Source: Aeromicrobium wangtongii (GTDB taxonomy: Bacteria; Actinomycetota; Actinomycetes; Propionibacteriales; Nocardioidaceae). Taken from it: a DNA stretch of 64,000 bases. The DNA lies in the NCBI RefSeq assembly GCF_024584515.1, contig NZ_CP102173.1, forward strand, positions 186,001 through 250,000. The letters are read 5' to 3'. Under the pieces are notes generated by a model. The model was not told where the DNA came from. It saw only the letters and a list, made by a program, of their open reading frames with translations, and did not search any database. Positions 16,924 through 25,617 of the stretch are shown here, in pieces; position 1 is the stretch's first letter, and each line of letters starts with the position of its first letter. Position numbers and translations under genes: made by a program.

Positions 16924-17177
16924 CTCAGTCTAGACGGACACCGCCGCGTCCGGCACCGACCTGCCGCGATGACGGCGGGTCGGCAACCTGTTCGGAAAAA
17001 CGTTGGCGGGCGCCTGTATCGTGCGATGAGAAGACCCTGAGACGGTCTCGGGGCCCATGTCAGGGTGGTCTCCGGTTGTGCTGGACAACCGAGATCGCGA
17101 ACAATGGGGGCACGAAGGCGGCGCTGGTGAGCGTCGTTCCGCCGGTTTCAGGACCGGTCCGGACACCAGGAGGCGCG

Positions 17178-17993
17178 ATGACGCAGTCGACACGGGCGGC
17201 GGCAACAGCTGTCGAGCCCAGCCGATCCTCGCGCATGGTCCCGGCTGTCCGCCGAGCTGGATTCGAGATCGCCCTCCTCGGCGTCCTGTACATCGGCTAC
17301 TGCATCACCCGCACCTTCGCGTCCGAGGCCTTCGCCCCGGCCCGAGGACGCGCCCTCGACATCCTGACGTTCGAGAAGTCGTGGCGCATCGACATCGAGA
17401 AGTGGCTCAACGACCAGTTCCTGGCCCACGACTGGATCGGTGTGGCGTCCAGCTACTGGTACGCCACGACGCACTACTTGGTCACCCTCGGCGTGCTGAT
17501 CTGGTTGTACCACCGCGGAGCCCTGTACGTCACCGCTCGCCGGGCCATCGTGCTGGCCTCGATGATCGGGCTCACGTTCTACCTGTTGATGCCGACGGCG
17601 CCGCCGCGGCTCGTGCAGGGCGGGTATCACGACATCTTGAGCATGCACTCGGACATCGGCTGGTGGAGCCAGAACGGTTCCTCGCCCAAGGGTCTGGGCG
17701 ACATCACCAACGATCTGGCGGCGTTCCCGTCGCTGCACGCCGGATGGTCGCTGTGGGTCGCGGTCGTGCTGATCATGGCCGGCGTCCCCAAGATCGTGCA
17801 GGGCCTGGGGCTGGCGTACGCGCTCATGATGACGATCGTGATCGTCGGCACCGGCAACCACTGGCTCGTCGACGCCGTTGTCGGCTGGATGGTCGTGCTG
17901 GTCGCCTTCGGCGCCGTCCTGGCCTGGGAACGCGGTGGGCCCACGCCGGCTGCGCACGACGAACCACAGCCGGTCAGCACCCCCACACCCTGA
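17178..17993 (+). CDS. PAP2 superfamily membrane phosphatase/inositolphosphotransferase-like
   Basis: The product has 271 residues from ATG 17178 (AGGAGG upstream). About six membrane helices carry the PAP2 triad: PTAPPRL (C1-like), FPSLHAGWSLW with the catalytic His (C2), and GTGNHWLVDAVVG with the nucleophile His and Asp (C3). The layout matches the AUR1/Ipt1-like PAP2_3 group, which transfers or hydrolyses lipid phosphates. The long leader (16924-17177) contains a stem CGGTTGT (17073-17079) / ACAACCG (17085-17091) and no ORF. Confidence 0.88.
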   Translation: MTQSTRAAATAVEPSRSSRMVPAVRRAGFEIALLGVLYIGYCITRTFASEAFAPARGRALDILTFEKSWRIDIEKWLNDQFLAHDWIGVASSYWYATTHYLVTLGVLIWLYHRGALYVTARRAIVLASMIGLTFYLLMPTAPPRLVQGGYHDILSMHSDIGWWSQNGSSPKGLGDITNDLAAFPSLHAGWSLWVAVVLIMAGVPKIVQGLGLAYALMMTIVIVGTGNHWLVDAVVGWMVVLVAFGAVLAWERGGPTPAAHDEPQPVSTPTP

Positions 17994-18018
17994 CGCCCGC
18001 GCCCCCGGGACGCCGCCG

Positions 18019-18480
18019 CTAGCGCTCGGGATCGGCGCGTCGGACGATCGCCCGGGAGATGCCGGCGAGGGCCGGAGCGGCCTCGACGCCGGCGCGCAGC
18101 AGATCTGCCGGGACGTCGTGGAGCAGGGCCGCCCAGTAGGCGTTGATGCGGGCGACGCTCTCGGCGGCTCGCGCTGTCGGCACGAGTGCGACTGATCGGG
18201 CATTGCCTGCGAGCTGTTCGCGCACCACGAGCCCGCCGGCCTCGAGGGCCCGGATCGCCGTGCTCACATTGCTGCGCCGCAGGCCGGTGCTCTCGGCGAT
18301 CTGGCTCGGTGTCGATCGGGGAGCCCGGTGGATCTGGCGGATCACGGCGATCTCGGTGCCCGTGAGGGGGACGACGTCGCGCAGCTCGGGACTGCGCAGG
18401 TCGAGCTGGTGCGCCAGCTCGACGACGGCATCGGCGAGCTGGGCCAGCGCAGCGCTCGAGGGCGCGTCCTTCGGGGGCAC
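18019..18480 (-). CDS. MarR family transcriptional regulator
   Basis: The 153-residue product has a winged helix at about 45-105 (LTGTEIAVIRQIH, TPSQIAESTGLRRSNVSTAIRALEAGGLV). Dimerisation helices lie at both ends. It is divergent from the MFS exporter at 18540, and a perfect palindrome lies between them, so it is the probable repressor of both genes. The ligand is unknown and likely a substrate of the exporter. Confidence 0.9.
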   Translation of the reverse strand: MPPKDAPSSAALAQLADAVVELAHQLDLRSPELRDVVPLTGTEIAVIRQIHRAPRSTPSQIAESTGLRRSNVSTAIRALEAGGLVVREQLAGNARSVALVPTARAAESVARINAYWAALLHDVPADLLRAGVEAAPALAGISRAIVRRADPER

Positions 18481-18503
18481 TCCCTCACTCTATCGGCTGT
18501 TAT

Positions 18504-18521
18504 GATTATGAAACCATAATC
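18504..18521. promoter_or_regulatory. Operator for the MarR/MFS pair
   Basis: GATTATG (18504-18510) and CATAATC (18515-18521) form a perfect inverted repeat with a 4-nt spacer. It lies within the 59-bp gap between divergent regulator and exporter, in AT-rich DNA where the -10 elements must be. Size and symmetry fit a MarR dimer. Confidence 0.75.
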
Positions 18522-18539
18522 TAGCGAAAGAGGATGCGC

Positions 18540-20072
18540 GTGGCTTCCGCCGCCCCCCGAAACCCCCTCGCCGACGACTCAGCAGCTCCCCCCGCTGGTC
18601 GGCCCGGCCTCACCCTGGCAGCCGTCTGTTTCGGCCTGTTCATGGTCGGGCTCGACTCGACCGTCGTCCACATCGCCAATCCCGCGATCCAGACCGATCT
18701 CGGCGCGACCTTCGGCGAGCTGCAGTGGGTCATCAACTCCTACCTGCTGGCCCTGGCGGTCTTCCTGATCCCCGGCGGCAAGATCGGTGACCGGTTCGGC
18801 CGCAAGCGTCTGTACCTGATCGGCGTCGCGATCTTCGCAGTCGCCAGCGTCGCGATCGGCCTGGTCGGCAGCATCGAGGGCGTCCTGGTCTTCCGCGCCC
18901 TCCAGGGACTCAGCGCCGCGATGCTGATGCCGCAGACGATCTCGCTGCTGCGGGCGACGTTCTCGCGCGAGAAGTTCGGCATGGCCGTCGGCATCTGGGG
19001 CGGCATCTCGTCGGTCTCCATCGCCGGCGGTCCGCTGGTCAGCGGTGTGCTGGTGGAGCACCTCGGTTGGGAGTGGGTGTTCTACATCAACGTCCCGATC
19101 GCGATCATCGGCCTCGTCTTCGGCGCGTGGGCGATCACCGAGACCCCCAAGGTCACCGAGGGCCGGATCGACCTGGCCGGGATCATCCTGCTCGGCCTGG
19201 TGCTGTTCGGCGTGGTGTTCGCCGTCGTCCAGGCACAGGTGTGGGGCTGGGGCAGCGGCCGGACGATCGGGCTTTTCGTGGCCGCCCTGGTCCTGTTCGC
19301 GATCTTCCTGCGGGTCGAGAGCCGGGTGCAGTTCCCGCTCCTGCCGCTGGCGCTGTTCCGCTCCGCGGGCGTCAGCGTGGGCGGACTGGTGTTCGTCGCG
19401 AACTTCTTCGCCATCTTGGGCGTGACGTTCCTGATCACCCTGTTCCTGATGAACACGCTGGGCCACTCCACGACCCGCGCCGGGCTGATGATGCTGCCGA
19501 TGAGCGCGTTCTCGATTCCGTCCGCGCCGATCGGCGCCTTGCTGACCGCCAAGATCGGCCCCCGCAAGGTGGCTGCGGGCGGTCTGACGCTGATGGCGAT
19601 CGGCCTGGCGCTGCTGACCCAGGTGGACGCCTCGACGTCCTACTGGTGGATGGCGATCCCCTTCGTCATCATCGCCTTCGGCTCCGGCTTCGCGATCCCC
19701 TCGGGCGCCGACCTGATCGTCGGTGGTGCACCGGTGCACCTGGCCGGCGTCGCCAGCGGCTTCCAGACCACGTGCATCCAGATCGGCGGCGCGATCGGCA
19801 CCGCGGTGCTCTCGGCGATCGTCGCGACGAAGGTCGCGCCGGCGGCACTGGCGGCAGGGCTGCCCGACAGTGCCGCGGAGGCCGGTGCCGCCGGGGTGGT
19901 GTTCGACGGCATCCCCTCGATCAACGACGGCTTCATCAGCGGCGTGCACATCGGCCTGGTCGTCGCGGCGGGCCTGTGCATCGTCATCGCTGCGCTGGTG
20001 ATGATCGCGGTGCGCGAGCCCAAGCACCACGACGTCGAGACCATCGTCGAGGAGACGCTCTCAGTCGGCTGA
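18540..20072 (+). CDS. MFS drug/proton antiporter, DHA2 (EmrB/QacA) type, 14 helices
   Basis: The product has 510 residues from GTG 18540, which has AAAGAGG six bases upstream; ATG 18534 is too close to that site. Motif A appears as GGKIGDRFGRKRLYLIG, motif C-like residues in WGGISSVSIAGGPLVSGVL, and the DHA2 hallmark LDSTVVHIANPAIQTDL near residue 35. Such pumps expel drugs or metabolites. Its 3' end overlaps the convergent 164-residue gene by 12 bp. Confidence 0.92.
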   Translation: MASAAPRNPLADDSAAPPAGRPGLTLAAVCFGLFMVGLDSTVVHIANPAIQTDLGATFGELQWVINSYLLALAVFLIPGGKIGDRFGRKRLYLIGVAIFAVASVAIGLVGSIEGVLVFRALQGLSAAMLMPQTISLLRATFSREKFGMAVGIWGGISSVSIAGGPLVSGVLVEHLGWEWVFYINVPIAIIGLVFGAWAITETPKVTEGRIDLAGIILLGLVLFGVVFAVVQAQVWGWGSGRTIGLFVAALVLFAIFLRVESRVQFPLLPLALFRSAGVSVGGLVFVANFFAILGVTFLITLFLMNTLGHSTTRAGLMMLPMSAFSIPSAPIGALLTAKIGPRKVAAGGLTLMAIGLALLTQVDASTSYWWMAIPFVIIAFGSGFAIPSGADLIVGGAPVHLAGVASGFQTTCIQIGGAIGTAVLSAIVATKVAPAALAAGLPDSAAEAGAAGVVFDGIPSINDGFISGVHIGLVVAAGLCIVIAALVMIAVREPKHHDVETIVEETLSVG

Positions 20073-20555
20073 GACGACCGGGTGTTCGTCGGCCCGTTGC
20101 AGGACGAAGGGGGTGCCCGGCAGGCGACGCAGGCCGGGCACCTCGACGAAGGTCATGCCCAGCAGGGTCGTGTCGTCCCAGGGGCGGAACTCATCGCGCA
20201 CCCAGCGCCAGGGTCGCGGCGCGTCCGCCGGGTAGGAGACCACGAGCGCCGGGTCCCCGTCCGCGAGCGACGGCGCGATGCGGGCGCTCATCGGCAGGGT
20301 CGGCCGCAGGGCAGCGGCGTCCGTGCGGAGCAGGTTGATGCCCGACAGCGTCCCCGGATCGCCCGGCGACGGCTCGAACCGCTTGCCGAACCAGCGGGGC
20401 AGCCCGATCAGGCCCAGCCCGCGGGGGGCGACCGCCCGCAGCAGGGCCCCGACGTACGACGCCTCGAAGACGCCGGTCAGGTCGTCCAGACGCGGCGCGG
20501 GCAGCGTGGCCCAGCGGCGGCGGAGCTCGGAGAGGCGGTGGTCGTGGATGCTCAT
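20061..20555 (-). CDS. Hypothetical protein co-transcribed with the GMC oxidoreductase
   Basis: The product has 164 residues from ATG 20555, which overlaps the GMC stop codon (ATGA). It is soluble, without a signal peptide. The second half alternates strands (MSARIAPSLADGDPALVVSY, TTLLGMTFVEVPG, TPFVLQR), suggesting a small beta-barrel such as a lipocalin-like or DUF4334-like ligand-binding fold. Coupling to a sterol-oxidase-like enzyme would fit a hydrophobic-ligand carrier. This is an inference; the family is not recognised. Confidence 0.65.
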   Translation of the reverse strand: MSIHDHRLSELRRRWATLPAPRLDDLTGVFEASYVGALLRAVAPRGLGLIGLPRWFGKRFEPSPGDPGTLSGINLLRTDAAALRPTLPMSARIAPSLADGDPALVVSYPADAPRPWRWVRDEFRPWDDTTLLGMTFVEVPGLRRLPGTPFVLQRADEHPVVSAD

Positions 20556-22186
20556 GACGGTCCTGCCGTCCCGGCCGGGACCGCGTCGATCGGCTCGCGC
20601 CGTTCCCGCTCCGGCGAGGCGGCTGGGAAACCCGCGGCGAACCGCTCGGCCATCGCCGTGATGGTCAGCGACGGGTTGACGCCCAGGTTGACCGGGATGG
20701 TGCTGGCGTCGGCGATGTAGAGACCGGGGTGCCCGAACACCTCGTGATCGGCGTCGACGACGCCCTCGCCGGCATGACGTCCCATCACGGCGCCGCCCAG
20801 GATGTGGGCCGTGACCGACAGCCCGCCCAGGGTCTCGCCGAGCAGGTTGAAGGCGTCCCCGCCGGAGGCCTCGGCGTAGGCGCGCGTGACCTCGTTGGCG
20901 ACCGGCAGGAAGCTGGGCGCCTCGCGGCCCGCGACGGAGCGCGACCGCAGGACCCGCCGCCACGGCCGGAAGGGCGAGCGCCGGTGCTCGAAGGTCAGCT
21001 CGTTGTCGAGCTTCTGCATCACGGTCAGCACCGTCAGGCGGCGCTCGAAGTCCTTGGCGGTCATCGCCTTGATCTGCCGCAGCGGGCGGCGCAACAGCTC
21101 CAGGAGGGTCCGGGCGGCGCGGCGGCCGGGCCGGTGGCCGTCCACGATCGGGCCGATCTGGAAGCGCATGTGCCATCCACCGATGTACCGGTTCTGGGTG
21201 ATGTGGGTGTCGGCGTCGGGGTGGAAGTCGCTGGTGATCGTGGGGCCGTGCGACAGGTCCTGGCCCGGCGGCTGCTGGATCGCCGTCAGGGCCTCGCTGT
21301 TGGTGCGCACGTGCCGGCCCAGCTCCGGCGACACGTGGGGGAGCGTGCCCAGCTCGTCACGGCAACGGAACAGCAGCTCGAGGCTGCCCAGCACACCACC
21401 GGCCAGGACGACCCGGCGTGCCCGCACCGACGGCTGGGCGACTCCGCGCCGCCAGGGGTGCCGGACAGTCAGCTCGTACCCGCCGCCGGGCAGCGGCGTG
21501 ATGGCCGTGACGTCGTGCTCGGCCCGGATCTCGGCGCCGTAGCGCTCGGCCAGGTGCAGGTAGTTGCGGGTCAGCTGGTTCTTGGCCCCGTACGGGCAGC
21601 CGAGCAGGCACTCGCCGCACAGGCGGCAGCCGGTGCGCGCCGGTCCCTCGCCGCCGAAGAACGGATCGGGCTCCGTGACGCCCTCGCGGCCGAAGTGGAT
21701 CGCGACCGGCACCGGCGCGAAGGTCTTCTCCGCGCCGACCGCCCGCGCCGCGGCGAGCAGGTGATCGTCCATCGGTCCCAGGTGCTGGTTGGTCACCCGG
21801 CCGAGCATGCGGGCGGCACGCTCGAAGTGCGGTGCCAGCTCGCTGCGCCAGTCGGCCAGGTGGGCCCACACCGGATCGCGGTAGAAGGCGTCGTCCGGTT
21901 CCAGCAGCACCCCGGCCCACACGATCGAGCCGCCGCCGACTCCGCTGGCCCCGATGATGCCGACGTCCTTGAAGATCCGCTGCCAGAAGAATCCGCGCAT
22001 GCCCGCATGCGGCTGCCACAGATAGGCCCGCGGATCCTTGCGAGCCCGCAGCAGGTCGTCGTCACTGAGCCGCTTGCCCCGCTCCAGGACGATCACCCGG
22101 TGACCCGCCTCGGTCAGGCGCAGTGCGGTGGTCGCGCCGCCGAATCCGCTGCCGATCACGACGACGTCGGCGTCAAAGGTCGACAT
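20552..22186 (-). CDS. GMC family FAD oxidoreductase, cholesterol-oxidase-like (ChoD type)
   Basis: The product has 544 residues from ATG 22186 (another ATG at 22192). FAD-binding VVVIGSGFGGATTALRL lies at residues 7-23. A cysteine-rich CRLCGECLLGCPYGAKN near 210-226 is typical of ChoD-like members. IGASGVGGGSIVWAG and the C-terminal GGAVMGRHAG / VNPSLTITAMAER complete the GMC pattern. ChoD-like enzymes are named cholesterol oxidases, but the true substrate is often unproven. Downstream it is coupled to the 164-residue ORF, and upstream it is divergent from the DUF2804 gene. Confidence 0.85.
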   Translation of the reverse strand: MSTFDADVVVIGSGFGGATTALRLTEAGHRVIVLERGKRLSDDDLLRARKDPRAYLWQPHAGMRGFFWQRIFKDVGIIGASGVGGGSIVWAGVLLEPDDAFYRDPVWAHLADWRSELAPHFERAARMLGRVTNQHLGPMDDHLLAAARAVGAEKTFAPVPVAIHFGREGVTEPDPFFGGEGPARTGCRLCGECLLGCPYGAKNQLTRNYLHLAERYGAEIRAEHDVTAITPLPGGGYELTVRHPWRRGVAQPSVRARRVVLAGGVLGSLELLFRCRDELGTLPHVSPELGRHVRTNSEALTAIQQPPGQDLSHGPTITSDFHPDADTHITQNRYIGGWHMRFQIGPIVDGHRPGRRAARTLLELLRRPLRQIKAMTAKDFERRLTVLTVMQKLDNELTFEHRRSPFRPWRRVLRSRSVAGREAPSFLPVANEVTRAYAEASGGDAFNLLGETLGGLSVTAHILGGAVMGRHAGEGVVDADHEVFGHPGLYIADASTIPVNLGVNPSLTITAMAERFAAGFPAASPERERREPIDAVPAGTAGPS

Positions 22187-22274
22187 GACCATCACAGTAG
22201 TGGTGTCACGGTTCATCGCGGCGGTCGCCGACGCCGCTAGGTTGGTGGCCGTCACCGCACCGAAGGAGCCACTC

Positions 22275-23273
22275 GTGAACGAGCCCGAGCTGACCGAGCC
22301 GATGTCGTTGACCTGGCCGGACGGATCGCTGAACCGGGCGTCCGTGGGCTGGGCCAGGCGGCCGATGATCGACACCTCCGGCATCGACGGGCGGCGCTCG
22401 TGGGGCCGCAACAAGCGGTGGGAGTACTGGAACGTCATGACCCCCACCCACATCGTGGCGCTGACGGTGTCGTCGCTGGACTACGCCGCGGTGCACGAGG
22501 TCTGGGTGTTCGACCGCGACAGCGGACAGGCGGTGCACCGCACGGCCACCGGCGTCCTGGGTGGTTCTGCCGAGCTGCCGCCGGTGCTGGGGGACGGCTC
22601 GGCCCGGTCCCGGGCCAAGCACCTGACGATCGACGTCGACGAGGTGCCCGGCGGCACCCGCCTGCGGGCGCGGATCCCCGGCGCCTCCGTGGACGTCCTG
22701 GCCGCGCGGCCTCCCGGCCACGAGTGCCTGGCCGTCGTCGTGCCGTGGAGCGACAAGCGCTTCCAGTACACCGTCAAGGACGTGTGCCGGCCCGCCTCGG
22801 GCACCATCACGATCGGTGACCGGACGGTCGACGTGCCGGCGGGGGAGTCGTGGGCGGTGCTCGACCACGGACGAGGGCGATGGCCCTATGACATCGCCTG
22901 GAACTGGGGCGCGGGCTCCGGGATCGTCGACGGGCAGGTCATCGGCGTCCAGGTCGGTGGGCAGTGGACCGACGGCACCGGGTCGACCGAGAACGCGATG
23001 CTGGTCGGCGGCCGGCTGCACAAGATCAGCCACGAGCTCACCTGGGAGTACGACCTGGCCGAGAGCACCCATCCGTGGCGCATCCACGGCGGAGGGCTGG
23101 ACGCGGTGTTCACCCCGTTCCACGTCAAGCGCTCGTCGACCCGCCTCGGCGTGCTGTCCTCACGCACGGACCAGTGCTTCGGTCACTGGTCCGGCTCGTT
23201 CAGCACCCCCGAGGTGAAGGTGCGGCTCGACGGGATCACCGGCTGGGTCGAGGACGTCCACAACCGCTGGTGA
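22275..23273 (+). CDS. DUF2804 family protein
   Basis: The product has 332 residues from GTG 22275 (GAAGGAG upstream). Conserved features of the family are visible: GRRSWGRNKRWEYWNVMTP, a middle RFQYTVKDVCRPA, DHGRGRWPYDIAWNWGAGSG, and a C-terminal FGHWSGSF. These Trp/Gly-rich motifs suggest a lipocalin-type beta-barrel related to hydroxyneurosporene-synthase (CrtC-like) hydratase folds. The biochemical role is unknown. Divergence from a ChoD-like oxidase hints at lipid or steroid work. Confidence 0.8.
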   Translation: MNEPELTEPMSLTWPDGSLNRASVGWARRPMIDTSGIDGRRSWGRNKRWEYWNVMTPTHIVALTVSSLDYAAVHEVWVFDRDSGQAVHRTATGVLGGSAELPPVLGDGSARSRAKHLTIDVDEVPGGTRLRARIPGASVDVLAARPPGHECLAVVVPWSDKRFQYTVKDVCRPASGTITIGDRTVDVPAGESWAVLDHGRGRWPYDIAWNWGAGSGIVDGQVIGVQVGGQWTDGTGSTENAMLVGGRLHKISHELTWEYDLAESTHPWRIHGGGLDAVFTPFHVKRSSTRLGVLSSRTDQCFGHWSGSFSTPEVKVRLDGITGWVEDVHNRW

Positions 23274-23282
23274 GCAGCGGTC

Positions 23283-24080
23283 TCAGCGAGGCTGCTGGGA
23301 CTTCCAGGCGCGGAAACCCTCCTCGGTCCGCCCGTGGCGCCAGTACCCCGAGACCGACACCTGGTGGCGGGGGAGACGACGCTCGCGCAGCAGGTAGGGC
23401 CGGATGCCGTGCATGACCTGCGAGGCCTCGCCGTGCACGAAGGCCTGGACGCGTCCCGGCAGCCACTCCACGGCGCGGACTGCCTCCTCCAGGGCAGCGT
23501 CCCCGCCGCCGGCTGACCGGTGGACCCAGGTGACCTCGGCGCCCGGCGGCAGGGGCAGGACGGGCTCGTGGGCTGCGTCGTCGACCAGCGCGACGACCCG
23601 TACCGGGACGGCGTCCGGCAGCTCGGCCAGGACCGTGAGGGCAGCCGTGATCGCCGGGATGGCCGACTCGTCGCCGACGAGCAGGTGCCAGTCCGCGGAC
23701 GGATCGGGACGGTAGGCGCCGCCCGGCCCGGTCACCAGCAGCTGCTCACCGGGCTGTGCCGCAGCGGCCCACCGGCCGGCGACCCCTTCGTCGCCGTGGA
23801 TCACGAAGTCGATCGCCACCGTGCCGGCCTCGACATCGGGGAACAACGCCGTGTACGTCCGCACCGCCGGCATGTCCTCGGCCGGCAGCTGGCCACGCAG
23901 GGCCCGCAGGTCCAGCGGCTCGGGCAGCTCGACGCCCGGCTTCGGGAAGACCAGCTTGACGTAGCGGTCGGTGTGGTCGCTGCCGACGAACGCCGACAGG
24001 TCGTCGGAGTGGAACCACAATCGCCGCAGGCGCGGCGTGATCCACTCCGTGCGGGTCGCGGTGAGGCTGGTGGCGGCCAT
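23283..24080 (-). CDS. Siderophore-interacting protein (SIP/ViuB family)
   Basis: The product has 265 residues from ATG 24080 behind GAGGAG. The N-terminal FAD-binding barrel includes VRTYTALFPDVEAG (RxYT flavin motif), IDFVIHGDEGVAGRWAAAA and LLVTGPGGAY. The C-terminal part (LLVGDESAIPAI, VHGEASQVMHGIRPYLL, VSGYWRHGRTEEGFR) binds NAD(P)H. The enzymes reduce ferric siderophores in the cytoplasm. No siderophore transporter is in the window. Confidence 0.9.
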   Translation of the reverse strand: MAATSLTATRTEWITPRLRRLWFHSDDLSAFVGSDHTDRYVKLVFPKPGVELPEPLDLRALRGQLPAEDMPAVRTYTALFPDVEAGTVAIDFVIHGDEGVAGRWAAAAQPGEQLLVTGPGGAYRPDPSADWHLLVGDESAIPAITAALTVLAELPDAVPVRVVALVDDAAHEPVLPLPPGAEVTWVHRSAGGGDAALEEAVRAVEWLPGRVQAFVHGEASQVMHGIRPYLLRERRLPRHQVSVSGYWRHGRTEEGFRAWKSQQPR

Positions 24081-24393
24081 GGGATCTCCTCGGTGCCGAT
24101 GATGGCGGCGGTCAGGCGGATGCGGTCTCGGCGCGGGAAGTGTGCCATGTCGCGAACCGGCAAGGGGCGGCGACAGCGCAGCAGGCGGCCGTTGACGCAC
24201 AGGGCGGGCTGGGAGGCCGGTCCGAGAGCTCCACCGTACTGCCGCAGCGCAGCGTCCCGGTCGCGCGCCCTGCCGACGCCTGGTGGTGCGCGGTCGTGAC
24301 GAATCTGACACGTTCCCCGTGCAGTGCCGGAGCCCGCGCGCGATGAGCGATAGCCTTCACGAGCAAACTTCGCTTCCCATCAGCTGGAGTCCG
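24081..24393. other. Intergenic stretch without a supported gene
   Basis: These 313 bases separate the divergent SIP and glycosyltransferase genes. Open frames here lack ribosome sites and read as arginine-rich shadows. The frame of the glycosyltransferase stays open back to 24283, with an ATG at 24343. The GGAG in front of ATG 24394 decides for the shorter protein. The stretch must hold both promoters, but I see no clear operator or terminator. Confidence 0.6.
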
Positions 24394-25617
24394 ATGCGCA
24401 TCGCCGTCGTCAACAACTTCTATCCCCCTCGTCCAGGGGGGTCCTCGCACCTGTCCGATCACCTGGCCCGCCGCTACGCCGCCGCGGGTCATGAGGTGCT
24501 CGTCATCACCGCGACCTACCAGGACGCGTTGCGGGAAGAAGTCTCCGAGGGCCTGCGCATCGTTCGTGTCCCGGCATGGACGCTCCCGAAGTCGCGGTTC
24601 GCCGCCAACTTCGACATCGGGTTCACCCTGTCCCCGGGCGTGCGCCGACAGGTTTTCGGCCTCCTGGATGACTTCCAGCCCGACGTGATCCACCAGCACG
24701 GACAGTTCTTCGACCTCACCTGGCTCTCCGGATGGTGGGCGCGCCGTCGCGGCGTGCCGACCCTGCTCAGCATCCACACCCGGCTGGAAAGCCCCCTGAG
24801 CCGGTTCAACTCATTGATCTACGCATTGGCCGATCGGATGTTGGTCTGGCCGATGATGAAGCTGCACAAGCCGCGTCTGGTCATCATGGACCGGTTGATG
24901 GACGCCTACGTTCGCGCCCGCTACCGGGGGGCGCACAGTGACACCGTCGCGATCCCGGTCGGGATTGATCCAACGACGATGGAGGGCGGTCAGCGATCGG
25001 TCGTCCGCGAAGAGCTGGGACTGGGAGACCGTCCCACGATCGTCTCGGTGGGGCACGTCATTCCTCAACGCAGCCGGATCGCTCTTGCTCGGGCCCTCCC
25101 GGAGATCCTGCGCGCGGTCCCCGATCTCGCGGTCGTCGTCGTGGGCGGCCTCTACCACGAGGAGTTCCTGGAGATCGCCGAGGAGCTGGGGGTGCGCTCG
25201 AGCATCATCACCGTGGGTGCCCAGCCGCAGCGGTCGATCCCCGACTACCTCGCGGCTGCGGACGTCGAGGTCCACGAGCTCGAGGGCGAGGGCTTCGGCA
25301 CGGCGAGCCTCGAGGCACTGGCCGTCGGCACCCCGGTCGTCGCGCGGGTCGAGACCGAGAACTTCATCGGCCTGCACCTGGTCGATGGCGTCCACATCTT
25401 CCAGACGCCGCCCGTCAGCCGGTCCGATCCCAAGGCTGATCCAGCTGCCCTGGCCGCCACGCTCATCGCGGTGTTGAGCGATCCCGCTGCCGCCCGCGCG
25501 AAGGTGTCGGACAACGCGCGCGGGCTCATCGCAGGGCACTTCACGATCGACGCCGTCGCTGCCCGCCACCTCGAGGTGCTCGGCGAGATGGCTGGGATCG
25601 AGGCCCCCGTCAGCTGA
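24394..25617 (+). CDS. Glycosyltransferase family 4
   Basis: The product has 407 residues. The N-terminal Rossmann domain begins RIAVVNNFYPPRPGGSSHL, the usual acceptor-side loop of GT4 enzymes. VDPTTMEGG-like positions and VSVGHVIPQR mark the second domain. The donor-binding motif HELEGEGFGTASLEALAVG (E-x7-E type) is near residue 295. It transfers a sugar from a nucleotide donor (GT-B, retaining) in the glycan cluster that follows. Its 3' end overlaps LhgO by 8 bp. Confidence 0.9.
   Translation: MRIAVVNNFYPPRPGGSSHLSDHLARRYAAAGHEVLVITATYQDALREEVSEGLRIVRVPAWTLPKSRFAANFDIGFTLSPGVRRQVFGLLDDFQPDVIHQHGQFFDLTWLSGWWARRRGVPTLLSIHTRLESPLSRFNSLIYALADRMLVWPMMKLHKPRLVIMDRLMDAYVRARYRGAHSDTVAIPVGIDPTTMEGGQRSVVREELGLGDRPTIVSVGHVIPQRSRIALARALPEILRAVPDLAVVVVGGLYHEEFLEIAEELGVRSSIITVGAQPQRSIPDYLAAADVEVHELEGEGFGTASLEALAVGTPVVARVETENFIGLHLVDGVHIFQTPPVSRSDPKADPAALAATLIAVLSDPAAARAKVSDNARGLIAGHFTIDAVAARHLEVLGEMAGIEAPVS

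Noticed and set aside
24081..24342. Small genes in the SIP-glycosyltransferase gap
   Set aside because: Open frames lack ribosome sites and show Arg/Pro-rich composition in all readings.
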